Shown here: positions 55,020 to 64,000 of the stretch, piece by piece
Layout: every line of letters begins with the position of its first letter
Numbering within the stretch: the first letter of the stretch is position 1
Assembly (NCBI RefSeq): GCF_004379255.2
Contig: NC_056052.1
Location: 7,750,001-7,814,000, forward strand
Direction of reading: 5' to 3'
DNA length: 64,000 bases
Origin: Salvia splendens
Taxonomy: Eukaryota; Streptophyta; Magnoliopsida; Lamiales; Lamiaceae
Made by a program: the position numbers and the translations under genes
Notes under the pieces: model-generated
The model's database searches: none
The model's input: the letters and a program-made list of their open reading frames with translations, nothing else
What the model was told of the DNA's origin: nothing

Positions 55020-55657
55020 CATATCTATAAAAGATTTACTCAAATAATGCAAAACTTGTTCATCTAGTGTAAATTATTATATTTTACAAAATATAGTCTT
55101 TCACTAATTCAGGGATCGGTCTTTTAGTATGGATTGTTGTGAAATTAGAGTTTTTTTATTTTAATTTGAAAATTATTTTTTAAATAAAAATAAATTTTTT
55201 AATTAAAAATAAATTTTTTAATTAAAAATTAATTTTTTTATATTTTAAAATTGATTTTTTGTAGTCCGGATCTATCGTCCGGCCCCTATAGCTTATGGTT
55301 AAAATGAAGAGAGTAATTATTTTTCTTTCACGTGCCTGATCACCTCATTGAATACGTGAAAGTCCAATTTTTAGTTTGTGATCCAAATGCATAAACAAAG
55401 AGAATTTGTGTTAATCAATGGTGTTAGACTGAAATAAATCAAAATATCGAATATATGCTCCTATTCCTAATAGCTTCAGTAAATAGGACTACAGCTAGTT
55501 GTACAAACAGCATCTTTGTATTTATTGCAGCATCTTTGTATTTATTGTCTCTATTCATTCTCGTTGAGTGCAGTACATTGCCCTAAATGCATCGACATCC
55601 ATATTCTTTCGAAGGAGGTACATGTTGTTTATGCAGGTAGCTAGCTTTAATTCTATT

Positions 55658-55925
55658 GCTCCCTCCGAGCCCGGCTAAAATGATACATTTCTTGATCGAC
55701 ACGGGATTTTAAGAGTTATTGATTAAAGTGTTTAAATGAAGAGAGAAAAGGTATGTGGGAGTATTAAATTAGAAAGATAAAGAAAGGTGAATATTTTAAT
55801 AGGGGTGAGAAAAAGTTGTTGGGTGTATTAATTGGAGAGAGAAAGTTTTCAAAAAAGGAAATGTATCAACTTAATTGAGACAAAGTAAAAAGGAAAACAT
55901 GTCCTCTTAAGCGGAACGGAGGGCG
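55658..55925. mobile_element. Stowaway-like MITE
   Basis: 'ctccctccgagcccggctaa' at the left, 'cttaagcggaacggaggg' at the right. Internal 'gacacgggattttaagag' is characteristic of this MITE group, also seen near 54800 and 61675. Confidence 0.65.
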
Positions 55926-55940
55926 TATTTGTCAGTTTTA

Positions 55941-56795
55941 TTCCCTTTGTTCCAATTAAGTTGATTCGTATTTGAGTTTGGGATGTACCAACTAAATTGA
56001 GTTATTTCTTTTTTTTTGACAAACAACAAAACATCCAATCACCCGTACTTTACATCACCTACTTTATTCTCTCTTTATCTTTTCTACTTTATTTCATCTC
56101 GTACTTTTAAACTCAATTTCTTAATTAATCTTTGTGCTCAAAAGTTTTGACTCAACTTAGTTGTGACGGATCGTATATTTTACTCCTTCAGTCTCATGTT
56201 ATTCGCACTAGTCGTCCCAAACTACTTACACTAATTATATTTTGAGTGAGAATTAGGATATTTAATTAATATATAGAGTTAATTAAATCTTCTATTATTA
56301 AGTGATCTCTCATTACACTTAAAATACTAATTTAATAATAACAAAAAATCAATTCTAAATTAACTACCGAAAAAAGTGTGATTAATATGAGACAGAGAGA
56401 GTATTAAATAATATTATTTTGTTCAAATATAACATGTGTTTGGTTAGTAGTGCATTTGATAGGTTTATACCCTATCCACCAAATAATGTCTAGATTTCTA
56501 TTTTGGAACGTCCATAATATAAAGTTTTAGTAAAAAAAAATTTCTCATTTTAGACAATGAACCCAATATTCCATTAACTTTTTATACTCACTATTTACTA
56601 TGAAATTAATATATAAAAGTGAGACCAACATTTTACTAATATTTTCCACCACTTTCCTTCACATTTCATATATAAAACTCGGGTAGAGTCAAAGTGAGAG
56701 TATAAACTGGGGCCTATTACCATTTATGAAATATTTCAACCGAAAATCCTAAAGTGGGACACCTAAAAATGATAAATTAGGAAGGAAGGAGTAAC
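55941..56795. repeat. Cluster of three decayed Stowaway-like MITEs
   Basis: Recognisable pairs: 'ttccctttgttccaattaag' (55942) with 'aacttagttgtgacgga' (56169); 'ctccttcagtctcatgttat' (56183) with 'atatgagacagagagag' (56401); and 'accctatccaccaaataatg' (56470) with 'aattaggaaggaaggag' (56793). They lie end to end and are noncoding. Confidence 0.5.
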
Positions 56796-56800
56796 GATCA

Positions 56801-56802
56801 TG

Positions 56803-56834
<32 letters not shown>

Positions 56835-56859
56835 TATTATTATTATTATTATTATTATA
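56801..56859. repeat. (AAT)n/(ATT)n palindromic microsatellite
   Basis: About ten TAA/ATA triplets followed by about nine ATT triplets, which makes a self-complementary stretch. Confidence 0.9.
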
Positions 56860-57097
56860 TAATAAATGGGATTGTGACTATAGTATGACATTTTTAGATG
56901 TGTATATGTAGGCGTACCTTAGTTATTCAAGAGTGAATTGTGATTCGTGAGGATAAAATAACTAGATAGAAAACTGAACTGAACATACGCCAAGGTGATA
57001 TATTATAGTTTTATACATAAAAAGATCTATCATACAAATCCAGTCACAAGCACTAACACTGCCATTTCCAAAAATACAATGCCCAAACTCCAACCTT

Positions 57098-57522
57098 TCA
57101 CAATCTCTTCGGAGAGCACAAGCAAGCCTGCACAATTTCAACAAATTAATAAATAGCCACAAACATTAACATTAACTAAAAACACCAAATAATTCACAAG
57201 ATCCACAAAAATAATTACAAAAAAAATTAATAATATCGGCCGCAGACAAAATCAGAATCAGAATACCTACATTGAACGAGAGACGAGACGAACGAGACCT
57301 CCGTCTCTGGAGCTTGGCGGCCAAGTCGTGCTCGGTGGAGATATTGCCGGGAGAGTCGAGAAATGCTCTCCTCTGGACCGGAGGAGACCACAGCGCGCTC
57401 TGCGCATAGTCCATACCCAATTCGGAGACGTCGTAGAATTTGGAGAGGAGTCTGTCGGAGACGGATTTTGAGACGAGTTGAATCGGGGGATTGGGAGAGG
57501 ATGAGGTTTCAGAGATGGACAT
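57098..57522 (-). CDS. Small conserved plant protein of unknown function (93 aa, two exons)
   Basis: Exon 1 runs from ATG 57522 to 57271, donor AAT|GTAGGT. Exon 2 is 57127-57098 after acceptor TTGTGCAG. The product starts MSISETSSSPNPPIQLVSKS, continues SDRLLSKFYDVSELGMDYAQ and SALWSPPVQRRAFLDSPG, has a basic patch KLQRRRSRSSRLSFN, and ends ACLCSPKRL. The layout (short, KxVSxRLLSKFxDVSEF, then LWSPPVxR) is shared by a family of uncharacterised plant proteins with Arabidopsis members; I recall no established function. An unspliced reading through the intron gives an unlikely hydrophobic tail, which supports the splice model. A TATA box lies about 120 bp upstream. Confidence 0.7.
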
Positions 57523-57639
57523 TTTTTTATTCGATTGTTTGGATTTATTATACGTCAAATATGGTTCAATGTACAAGATGGATGGTGTTTGTAGGTTTGT
57601 GATGGTGGGGTATGAGACAACTTGAATTCGGAAAATGTT

Positions 57640-57654
57640 GATATATATTTATAC
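57640..57654 (-). promoter_or_regulatory. TATA box of the 93-aa protein gene
   Basis: 'tgtataaatatatatcaac' on the minus strand, about 120 bp upstream of ATG 57522. Confidence 0.55.
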
Positions 57655-58200
57655 AATTGCATATGCATGAAATGGAGATGGATTAATACAAAAACAAATT
57701 TTTAAGTCGGAATTTGTGGATGCTTTAAAATCTTGTGTCTCTACCGAGTGTGACATGGACAGAGAAAGTATTAAATATACGTATTTTTAATTTTTATTAA
57801 AACAATAATAATAGATAAATAAATTTAAAAACTCAAATTCACTGGAAGAATGTTTTTTTATTTTTAAAACATGCTTTACATTTTTTCAAAATATTATATT
57901 ATATTAAAATTTAATCATGTTTGAGTTTAAACATATATTCCCTCCGTCCGCATATAGGAGTCTCATTTCTATTCGGTACTAGTTTTAAGAAATGTTAAGA
58001 AAAGTGAGCGGAAAAAAATTTAGTGAAGTATGGACCCCACTGGCATTGTATATATTACTTTTAAATAAAATGTGAGTTGAATGAGTTAGAGGAATGTGGA
58101 GCATATTACTATACCCTCTCGTCCCACTAAATATGACTCACTTTCCTTTTTGGTTTGTCCCAACCAAAATAACCCATTACTAAAAATTAAAACATCTTTA
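57655..58200. other. Intergenic DNA with truncated MITE ends
   Basis: Contains 'ttccctccgtccgcatatag' (57940) and 'ccctctcgtcccactaaata' (58118), left ends of Stowaway-like MITEs whose right ends are lost. Hb10 starts at 58201. Confidence 0.5.
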
Positions 58201-60200
58201 GAGCATCACCGGCGAGCGGGAAGGGCATGGCGGACGTCCGCTATTGTGTTAGGCGAGCGGAACGGACGAGAGAGGGGTGGACGAGCCCTCGGGCACGGAC
58301 ATCGACAGTTAGCCGATCGCTCGTCCGCTATTGTGCAGCTTCGATCGGTGAGCGATCGGCGAGCCGCATTTCAATTATTATTTTTATTTCAACTCTATAT
58401 ATAAGGCTCGTTGCACTTCATTTCATTCACACCACTTGTTTTAACGAGTATCTCTTCCTCCACTCTCATTTCTATAGAAGATAATGGATCGCGACAGTGC
58501 GTCTCCCATCACTAGTGAATCACAAATGCCATCAACGTTCCCCAGTGGAGGTGGGGGAAATGCTGGCGGAATGGGCGGGATGCCCGGGATGGGAATGGGT
58601 ATGGGTGGATTTCCCAGGTACAACGGGATGTACCCGTGGATGGGCGGGATGCTGCCTAGGATGCCCGGGACAAGCGGCGGGATGGGCGGGATGCACGGAA
58701 TGGACATGGGTGGCATGCCGCCGCTGCCGGAGGAAGTAGATCGGGTGTCCCCCAATGGCATTTTGGGGACAACGTCTATCGGCCTTGTTTAGATCACTTG
58801 ACCGTTGGTTCGCAGGACTCTACTCCACCGTAGACTCAGTACACCGACCTCGAAACTTTCTCACTGGAGGAGTTGGGTCTTTCTCCGATGAGGGAACTGA
58901 CTTCTAGGCCTACTAAGAAAGAGCTCGCGGTAGGGCGACGGGGATGGGGGAGTGGTTCGGCGGGAAGGTCGAAGAGGAAGGGCAAGGGGGTTGCAGCTGA
59001 GTCGTCACAGGCAGGGGGGAAGATGTTGAGGGCCGGAGGTCGGTTTGGACTCCGGAGAGTGCAGTGCTCTGGAAAAGGCCTGGGTCTCGGTCGTGGATGA
59101 TCCCACTCAGTCGAATAATTATAACATCGACATGATGTGGGCACGCATCGAGGCGAGCTACGAAGTATTTATGCCAACGGGTGCGAAGTATCACAAGTCT
59201 GAGGAGGTCCGGATAAAATGGGAAAGAATAAGGGTCGCCATCTCCAAATTTGCCGGCATCTACGAGAACAATGGTCGCACGATGACCAACGGCATGAACA
59301 TGGACGATGTGAAAGATTTGTAATTGCGGTAGTTCCCCGAGACAGTTCGGCCATTTTAAGTACTGGGATTCCTATGTAGAGCTGATTGGCTTCCCCAAGT
59401 TTCATGCTGCGATGGAGGCTAGCTGGCCGAAATGGACGAGACTCAATGTCTCTGGCGATTATAGCAGTAGTGTCGGTTCCCACGACCTCGCCGACGATGT
59501 CGAAGAGTCCCCTCCACCAGTTCCCCGTTGTCGTCGCCCGGTTGGACAAAAATCGGCAATTCGGATGTCTACAGGAGCTTCAAGCGGGAAGTCTGAAGTC
59601 CAAAGTCCAATCTATGGCTCCCAGTGCGGCTCTAACCAATTTCGTTCGTATCCAACCGACCAAGAACTTGTTCGAAGTCATACAGAAGTGGAACGAGACA
59701 AGAGACCCCAAATCCAAGAAATATCTGAATAGCCTCATCGATGAGATGAGGCGCGCTTTGGGGATGAGAGACCTTGACGACGATGAGCCCACCGCCGGGG
59801 ATGCTGCTGGGGTAGCCGATGCCGACGGGATGGCCAAGTGGACTTCGACGAGTGAGACGGAGATGGCCGCGTGTTCAAGCTTTGAGTTGATTTTTTTAAT
59901 TGTACTCCTTTTTTTTATTGTACTCATTTTTTTATTATACAATGTTTTTTTTAACTTTATGAAATTAAAGTTTGAACTTTCTCCGTATTCGTGTCCAATT
60001 TTATTCCGTATTTGTGAATTTAGTTTTTTGGCTAGGGCGTCGGCTATCCTATTGCTAGCCTATTGATGGGTTGTGGGACGTCCTTAATGATGTGGCAGAC
60101 TGTAGGAAGTCCTTGATGATGTGGCAGGCTATGGCCTATGGGAAGTCCTTGATGATGTGGCAGAATGACTTTTTGGCTAGCCTATGGCTAGCCTGAACCG
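58201..60200 (+). mobile_element. Hb10: Harbinger ORF1-only element, right end lost
   Basis: Left end GAGCATCACCGGCGAGCGGG after TTA (58198-58200), then GC-rich GAGCGG/CGAGCGATCGG motifs, a TATA ('ctatatataaggctc', about 58396) and the family-1 leader (CACCACTTGTTTTAACGAG, 58430-58448). One ORF1 pseudogene, then the tail with repeated 'cttgatgatgtggcag' up to about 60195. A GATGCTC right terminus is not found; unrelated repeat-like text ('ggttccggttcgg') follows. Confidence 0.75.
58484..59880 (+). pseudogene. Harbinger ORF1 of Hb10, frameshifted
   Basis: ATG 58484 gives MDRDSASPITSESQMPSTFP, then a strongly Gly/Met-rich stretch (GGMGGMPGMGMGMGGF, YNGMYPWMGGMLPRMPG), and a stop at 58790. Homology continues in other frames: basic linker (KELAVGRRGWGSGSAGRSKR), SANT-like piece from about 59045 (ALEKAWVSVVDDP, NNYNIDMMWARIEASY, VRIKWERIRVAISKFAGIYE), RLNVSGDYSSSVGSHDL (about 59440), and the NAM-associated tail KWNETRDPKSKKYLNSLIDE to about 59830. 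At least three frameshifts. Same architecture as the Hb1 and Hb4 ORF1 proteins. Confidence 0.78.
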
Positions 60201-60418
60201 GCCCACGGTTCAAAAATGACATTTTCGGATCCATTTAACTCTTGCGGTTCCGGTTCGGAACAATAACAACTGATTACGGTTTCACGGTTAACCGCCCAAA
60301 CCATAAACAAGGTCTATTGGGTCTAAAACAAGGCGCCCTTTTCAAATTTATACCAAACTTAAATAAATAAAATATCTGTATAAATCAATCTAACGATTAG
60401 AAATCATTATTAATTTAA

Positions 60419-61140
60419 GAGTGAACTACATAAATAGTACCTGATCTTTCACTTGCGCACAAAAATGGTACCTAATGCTAATTTTCACCCCAAAATACTC
60501 CCTAAAATTCACATTTTCACTTTTTTGCCATGTATGATATTTTTGGGCATATACGAAAAGAGGACCTAAAATGATATATACTATATTTTCTCTATCTTTT
60601 TCTTCTATACTATTATTATTCATTATTATTAATATTATTATTGTGATTTATAAATATATATTTAATTTATTTTTTAATATATTCAAATTATGACTCATAC
60701 ATAATTATAGTTAGAGTTTAATTATATTTAATTATTATTATATTATCATAATATTAATAACTCATAATGAATAAATAATTATAATATATTTATTTAAAAT
60801 ATAAATTATATAATAATTATTATTATTATTTTATCTTATAAATAACTAATCAATATAGTCTTATAAAATTTAAACATATAAATTATATTTATAACGATAT
60901 AAAATGATTAAATATTTTGAATTAGGTGTTTTAGTTAAAAGGATATTAAAAATAAAATTAATAATATTCAATTGATTTAGTTAGTTTAAACAATTGATTT
61001 AATTAGGTATGTTGTCCTTAATTTATATTATGAATGTCAATTACGTGTACGTATTAAAAAAATCACATGTTTGGTATTTAGGGTTATTTCTGTCACGAGG
61101 ATATAAAATAAAGATTAGGTACTAGGTATGTAGTTCACTT
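60419..61140. mobile_element. Noncoding element with perfect 9-bp TSD (Mutator-like MITE)
   Basis: Flanked by TTAATTTAA at 60410-60418 and 61141-61149. Ends GAGTGAACTACATAAATAGT and (inverted) AAGTGAACTACATACCTAGT continue into AGTACCTGATC / AGTACCTAATC, giving TIRs of about 33 bp. The interior is AT-rich. 722 bp. It ends only about 70 bp from the 3' end of the ORF at 61214. Confidence 0.8.
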
Positions 61141-61213
61141 TTAATTTAAAATGATTCCTTAAATGACTGAAGTTGACTAATCCATTATCCACGGCCCAGT
61201 ACATGCCCCACCC

Positions 61214-61680
61214 TCAACCGGTGGTCGCCAATCTCTGCCACCGCAGCACCGCCTCCCTCTGCACCATCCCATGGGGGAACACCGTCGAGCACTCCGGAGG
61301 CTCCCCGAGCCCCGCAAATAGATCCTCTTCTTCATCCTCCCCTCTCAAGTTGAAAATCATCTCCATTTCTTTCTCCATATTTCCTCTTTCCATGAAAATT
61401 GGAATCTCGAGAATCGTATTAGATCTCGACTCGAAATTGGTGAACCAACCGAATTCACCGCCATGAATCAAATTCTCCTCAAATCGATTCTCTAAATTGA
61501 ACTCGTGAAACTGATTACGACCTAGATCTATTGATTTTTCGTTTTCCCCCAATTCATCTTCCTCTTCAGAAATTGAAATTGGTGCATCGTGGTGGTGGAT
61601 ACTGCGAGAGAACGGCGACAGATGGGTGTGGTCGTAGAAGTAGGTGACGACTAGATGTTCACATTCTTGAGTGACACGGG
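61214..61680 (-). pseudogene. Unrecognised plant gene or gene fragment, open at its 5' side
   Basis: A minus-strand frame with biased, protein-like composition: CEHLVVTYFYDHTHLSPFSR, HHHDAPISISEEEDELGENE, FHEFNLENRFEENLIHGGEF, GWFTNFESRSNTILEIPIFM, EMEMIFNLRGEDEEEDLFAG, STVFPHGMVQREAVLRWQRL and ATTG before a TGA at 61214. No ATG precedes the first conserved-looking segment. Upstream the frame runs into MITE text near 61680, so the 5' end is missing or lies in an upstream exon. An acceptor-like site is not obvious. At the 3' end an alternative frame reads GMYWAVDNG. I cannot name the family. Confidence 0.35.
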
Positions 61681-61850
61681 ATTTTAGGAGAAGTAAGGTG
61701 GAAATAAGTAAAGAGAAAAAAGTTGTTGAATATTTTAACGAGAAGATATGAGAGAGTGATTTATTTCCAAATACAGAAAGTGGACATCTTCAATGAGATA
61801 AATTAAAAAGGAATTATGAACATCTTGAATGAGACGAAGATAGTACTTCC
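61660..61850. mobile_element. Truncated Stowaway-like MITE
   Basis: Right end 'catcttgaatgagacgaag' next to TAGTACT. Interior 'gacacgggattttaggaga' as in related MITEs. The left end is not bordered by a CTCCCTCCG terminus and merges with the ORF at 61214-61680. Confidence 0.5.
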
Positions 61851-63085
61851 AATTCATTTTATTGAAAAGAAACAATATTTTGCCTCATAGTAGTTGGTTT
61901 TATGGCATATTTATTTGTACGATCTTTTTATAACATTCTATTTATTTGCATATTTAGTTGTTGAGTAAAGGCTAAAATTGATCCAAAACATATGGACATG
62001 TTACGATTTTGGTCTCTAGCATTACTTTTTGAATTATTGCATCCCATGCATTTCAATTCGGACCACAATCAGTCCAAAATTGAATTTGTTCCCCAAAATT
62101 TTCCAGTTTCTCAATCCCGTCACCTCATCTCTTCCACTTCTCTCCGATCTATCCTCCCCCTCTTCTTCTTATTTCGTTTCGCGACCCGCAGGCGAGCTCC
62201 GCCGTACCATCATCTTTGGCCTCCTCCTCCCTCTTTCTGTCTCTATCATGTCCTTCTCTCGTTATTTCTTCTCAATTAGAAGTCCCAAATTACGTTATCT
62301 TCTCGGTGCCGTCTCCCTCTGCCTCACGGAATCGATTTCGCGGCGCCCTCATTTCTCCTCGGACATGCCGGCTTCCGACAGCCGGTGTTCTGGCGATGCT
62401 GCTCACCGTCAAGCTGTCGTCTCGCCTCTCCTCTCCTTTGCTGACGGCTAATCGCCGCTGCCGTCGCTTGATGGATGCAGCGCGTCGGTCTCCAGCCATC
62501 AGCGCCGCCTTCGGCCATCGTGCTGCTGCGAGACTCCACCATTCCGGCTCGACAGTTTTTGCTCACCTCTCTAGTCTTTGATGTTGAGATTTGCATTCTT
62601 GGTTGTCTGGAAGTGTGTGTGTGTGGAGATTGAGTCGAAGGTGGTGGATTACGTGTCAGATGATTAATTGGGTAAAATGGCCATATGTTAATATTAAACA
62701 AGTTATTTTATTTTGTAATATAAAAGTTATATTATTTATAACAATAATTAATATTTTCAAAATAATTAAAAATTTATCGTCAAAATGATTAATTAGGTCA
62801 AAATCGGACTGATAGTACACCCATTGACTATTAATATTTGACAGATCCGTCCATTTTGAACTGATTGTATAGAGTAAAATAGTAAAATAGTCATACGTTT
62901 TTATCTTTGTTATTTAAAAAGATGGAATAAATAAATAAAAAAATGAAGATGTTACGCACTTGTGCTACAATGGCAGATATTCCACTCTACATAGGAAAAT
63001 TAAGAGTGTAAGATCGTTAAAGGATTCGGAAATATATGTAGTAGAAAGACAAAAGAAAAACGATGCAATATCATTAAAGGGCAGT
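61851..63085. other. Repeat-like region with GC-rich core, no supported gene
   Basis: At 61975-62110 and 62800-62870 there is text typical of interspersed repeats ('ggacatgttacgattttggt', 'gaccacaatcagtccaaaat', 'gactgatagtacacccattg'). Between them, 62150-62580 is CT/GC-rich and open in several plus-strand frames (Pro/Ser/Arg-rich) without any domain. Possibly a nonautonomous retroelement or a captured 5' UTR. I cannot support a protein. Confidence 0.4.
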
Positions 63086-63412
63086 TCAAAGGTTGCTACA
63101 TTTTCCCACAATCTTCTTAAAAAGCATACACACACACACACGATGGTATGTGTGATTTATTAGCAAGAAAAAGTAGTTCATCCGAGGGCGGGGGGCAGCT
63201 GTGGGAGCATTCGAGCCCGCACTGCTCCCCGAGCCGGTGAACTCCATCATCATCTCCCAAACGGCGTCGCAGCAGCTGAAGAGGTGCTCTTCCGGCGGGT
63301 AGCGGAGGTTGGGTGCAATGGCGTCTCCTAATGGCTCGCTGGAGATCCACATCACGCACTGCCACTGCGGCATCTCCTTAAACTCCCTCTTGCACTTGTC
63401 GTCCGTGAACAT
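63086..63412 (-). CDS. Hypothetical Trp/Cys-containing small protein, possibly 5'-shifted
   Basis: ORF of 108 aa from ATG 63412: MFTDDKCKREFKEMPQWQCV, then MWISSEPLGDAIAPNLRYPP, EEHLFSCCDAVWEMMMEFTG and a Ser/Ala/Pro stretch, ending in residues encoded by a (CA)n repeat. Composition is protein-like and the frame stays open upstream (GQRSRYPPHKTT) to an A-rich leader. An ATG in an excellent context (about 63452, 'caataaaaaATGGCC') lies in a different frame and gives only 33 aa. Either the start is 63412, or a 1-nt change separates the natural start from this frame. I do not recognise the family. Confidence 0.5.
   Translation of the reverse strand: MFTDDKCKREFKEMPQWQCVMWISSEPLGDAIAPNLRYPPEEHLFSCCDAVWEMMMEFTGSGSSAGSNAPTAAPRPRMNYFFLLINHTYHRVCVCMLFKKIVGKCSNL
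63127..63142. repeat. (CA)n microsatellite
   Basis: About eight CA units at the 3' end of the ORF at 63086-63412. They encode the HRVCVCM residues if that frame is used to the end. Confidence 0.85.
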
Positions 63413-63504
63413 CGTCGTCTTGTGAGGAGGATAGCGGCTGCGTTGGCCATTTTTTATTGTTGTTGTTTGTTTTGATGAGGAAGTAAAAGGATGGGGTGAT
63501 TTTT

Positions 63505-64000
63505 AGAGGGTACACAATGGTGGCCCTCAAGGGCAACCAAAGTTTGCCCGACCACCAAATGTGGCTCTTCTGAGCTCTCCATAATGGTAAATAACAAGGG
63601 CCACGAAATGTGGCTCGCTCTAAAATAAAAATTACTTTGTTTACTTTTTTTAATGATATTTTTTAATTTAACTACAATAAATTTTATTAGACTATAATTT
63701 ATGATATTTATAATTTTAATTAAAATAAAACAATTTGGATTGTAAATAAAAAAATGCACAGTGGTGTTTGAATTGAATTGAAATAGATTGGAAAGATTGG
63801 AAAGAGTAGTGTTTGAATTGGGGTAGAAAAATGGAGGAAAAATAGTGTGTATTTATAAAAAAAAGAAGCAAAAAAAAAATATATTTTTCGGTAGCCGGGC
63901 CGCGGCTCTCGGCCCGCTGCAGTGGTGGGTCGCGGCGCACACGGCTGAGCCGCGTGAGGGCCGCAGCCGAGGCTCCCTCTCGGCTCCCAGCCGCCCGTCG
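63505..64000. mobile_element. Probable Harbinger-type element running off the right edge
   Basis: Starts near 'gagggtacacaatggtggcc' and contains inverted 'ggccctcaagggcaac' motifs and 'ccataatgg'. Then comes an AT-rich promoter-like stretch on the minus strand ('tttataaatacacactattt', about 63846-63860), and a GC-rich block at the window end (GCCGGGCCGCGGCTCTCGGC, CGGCTGAGCCGCG) like the subterminal regions of the other Hb elements. The second terminus is outside the window. No ORF1 or transposase is visible. Confidence 0.4.

Larger units (their letters stand above)
54023..57097. other. MITE-rich intergenic DNA
   Basis: No gene supported. Includes a tandem duplication of about 60 bp near 54597-54715 ('atctcacatcgaaatcacaa' / 'atctcacatcaaaatcacaa'), A/T low complexity at 55140-55260, and the MITEs listed separately. 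Confidence 0.5.

Noticed and set aside
56801..56859. Triplet array as a possible CRISPR-like or regulatory repeat
   Set aside because: Simple trinucleotide microsatellite without spacers; CRISPR arrays are not expected in plant nuclear DNA.
57172..57576. Unspliced 134-aa version of the small protein at 57.1-57.5 kb
   Set aside because: The extra C-terminus (ILILILSAADIINFF) is intron translated, and upstream residues before MSIS precede the leader ATG; the spliced form gives a sensible basic end.
62029..62581. Overlapping plus-strand ORFs of 95-140 aa
   Set aside because: Ser/Pro/Arg-rich frames in a CT-rich stretch open in all frames; no domain or splice signals that I could support.

Overview
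This is a eudicot nuclear genome window. The background is AT-rich, real genes are sparse and intron-containing, and more than half of the DNA is layered transposon material. An OVATE family protein, a STICHEL-like clamp-loader protein and a CEP-type peptide precursor mark it as a flowering plant. The repeats look like those of an asterid, perhaps Lamiales, but that is a low-confidence guess.

Host genes, all on the minus strand: an OVATE family transcriptional repressor (2959-3801); a six-exon STICHEL-like gene of about 1120 aa (13185-17615); a secreted peptide precursor ending in a CEP-like SPGMGH tail (47657-47944); a small two-exon gene for a 93-aa conserved plant protein (57098-57522); and two unnamed ORFs that may be partial (61214-61680 and 63086-63412).

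The rest is dominated by PIF/Harbinger elements, called Hb1 to Hb11 here. Most have about 15-bp ends of the GAGCATCCACAATAG type and 3-bp TAA/TTA target duplications. Hb1 (7353-9359), Hb4 (26143-32715) and Hb10 (58201 to about 60200) carry only the DNA-binding ORF1 (SANT/trihelix-like plus NAM-associated C-terminus). Hb7 (42494-44281) carries only a nearly intact DDE transposase, and Hb3 (18464-19186) only a transposase N-terminus. All five share the same TATA box and 5' leader. A second lineage shows the same division: Hb2 (9598-11559) has only transposase, while Hb6 (42367-45616) and Hb8 (45741-47042) have only ORF1. A split, two-component Harbinger system is the most interesting reading of the window.

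The other striking structure is at 27708-32266. Two gag-only LTR retrotransposons (one 452-aa ORF each) lie tail to tail as an inverted dimer. The pair is bounded by a single 5-bp duplication (GCATA) and sits inside the ORF1 gene of Hb4. Further layers include a Mutator-like MITE with a 9-bp duplication that hosts Hb1 (6628-9506), Hb7 nested in Hb6, two more elements with perfect 9-bp duplications (35013-36140, 60419-61140), relics of Ty3/gypsy integrase (37546-38452) and gag (48987-50400), and many Stowaway-like CTCCCTCCGT MITEs. The remaining long gene-free stretches (3.8-6.6, 11.6-13.2, 19.2-26.1, 32.7-35.0, 39.2-42.4 and 54.0-57.1 kb) are AT-rich intergenic DNA with repeat debris.
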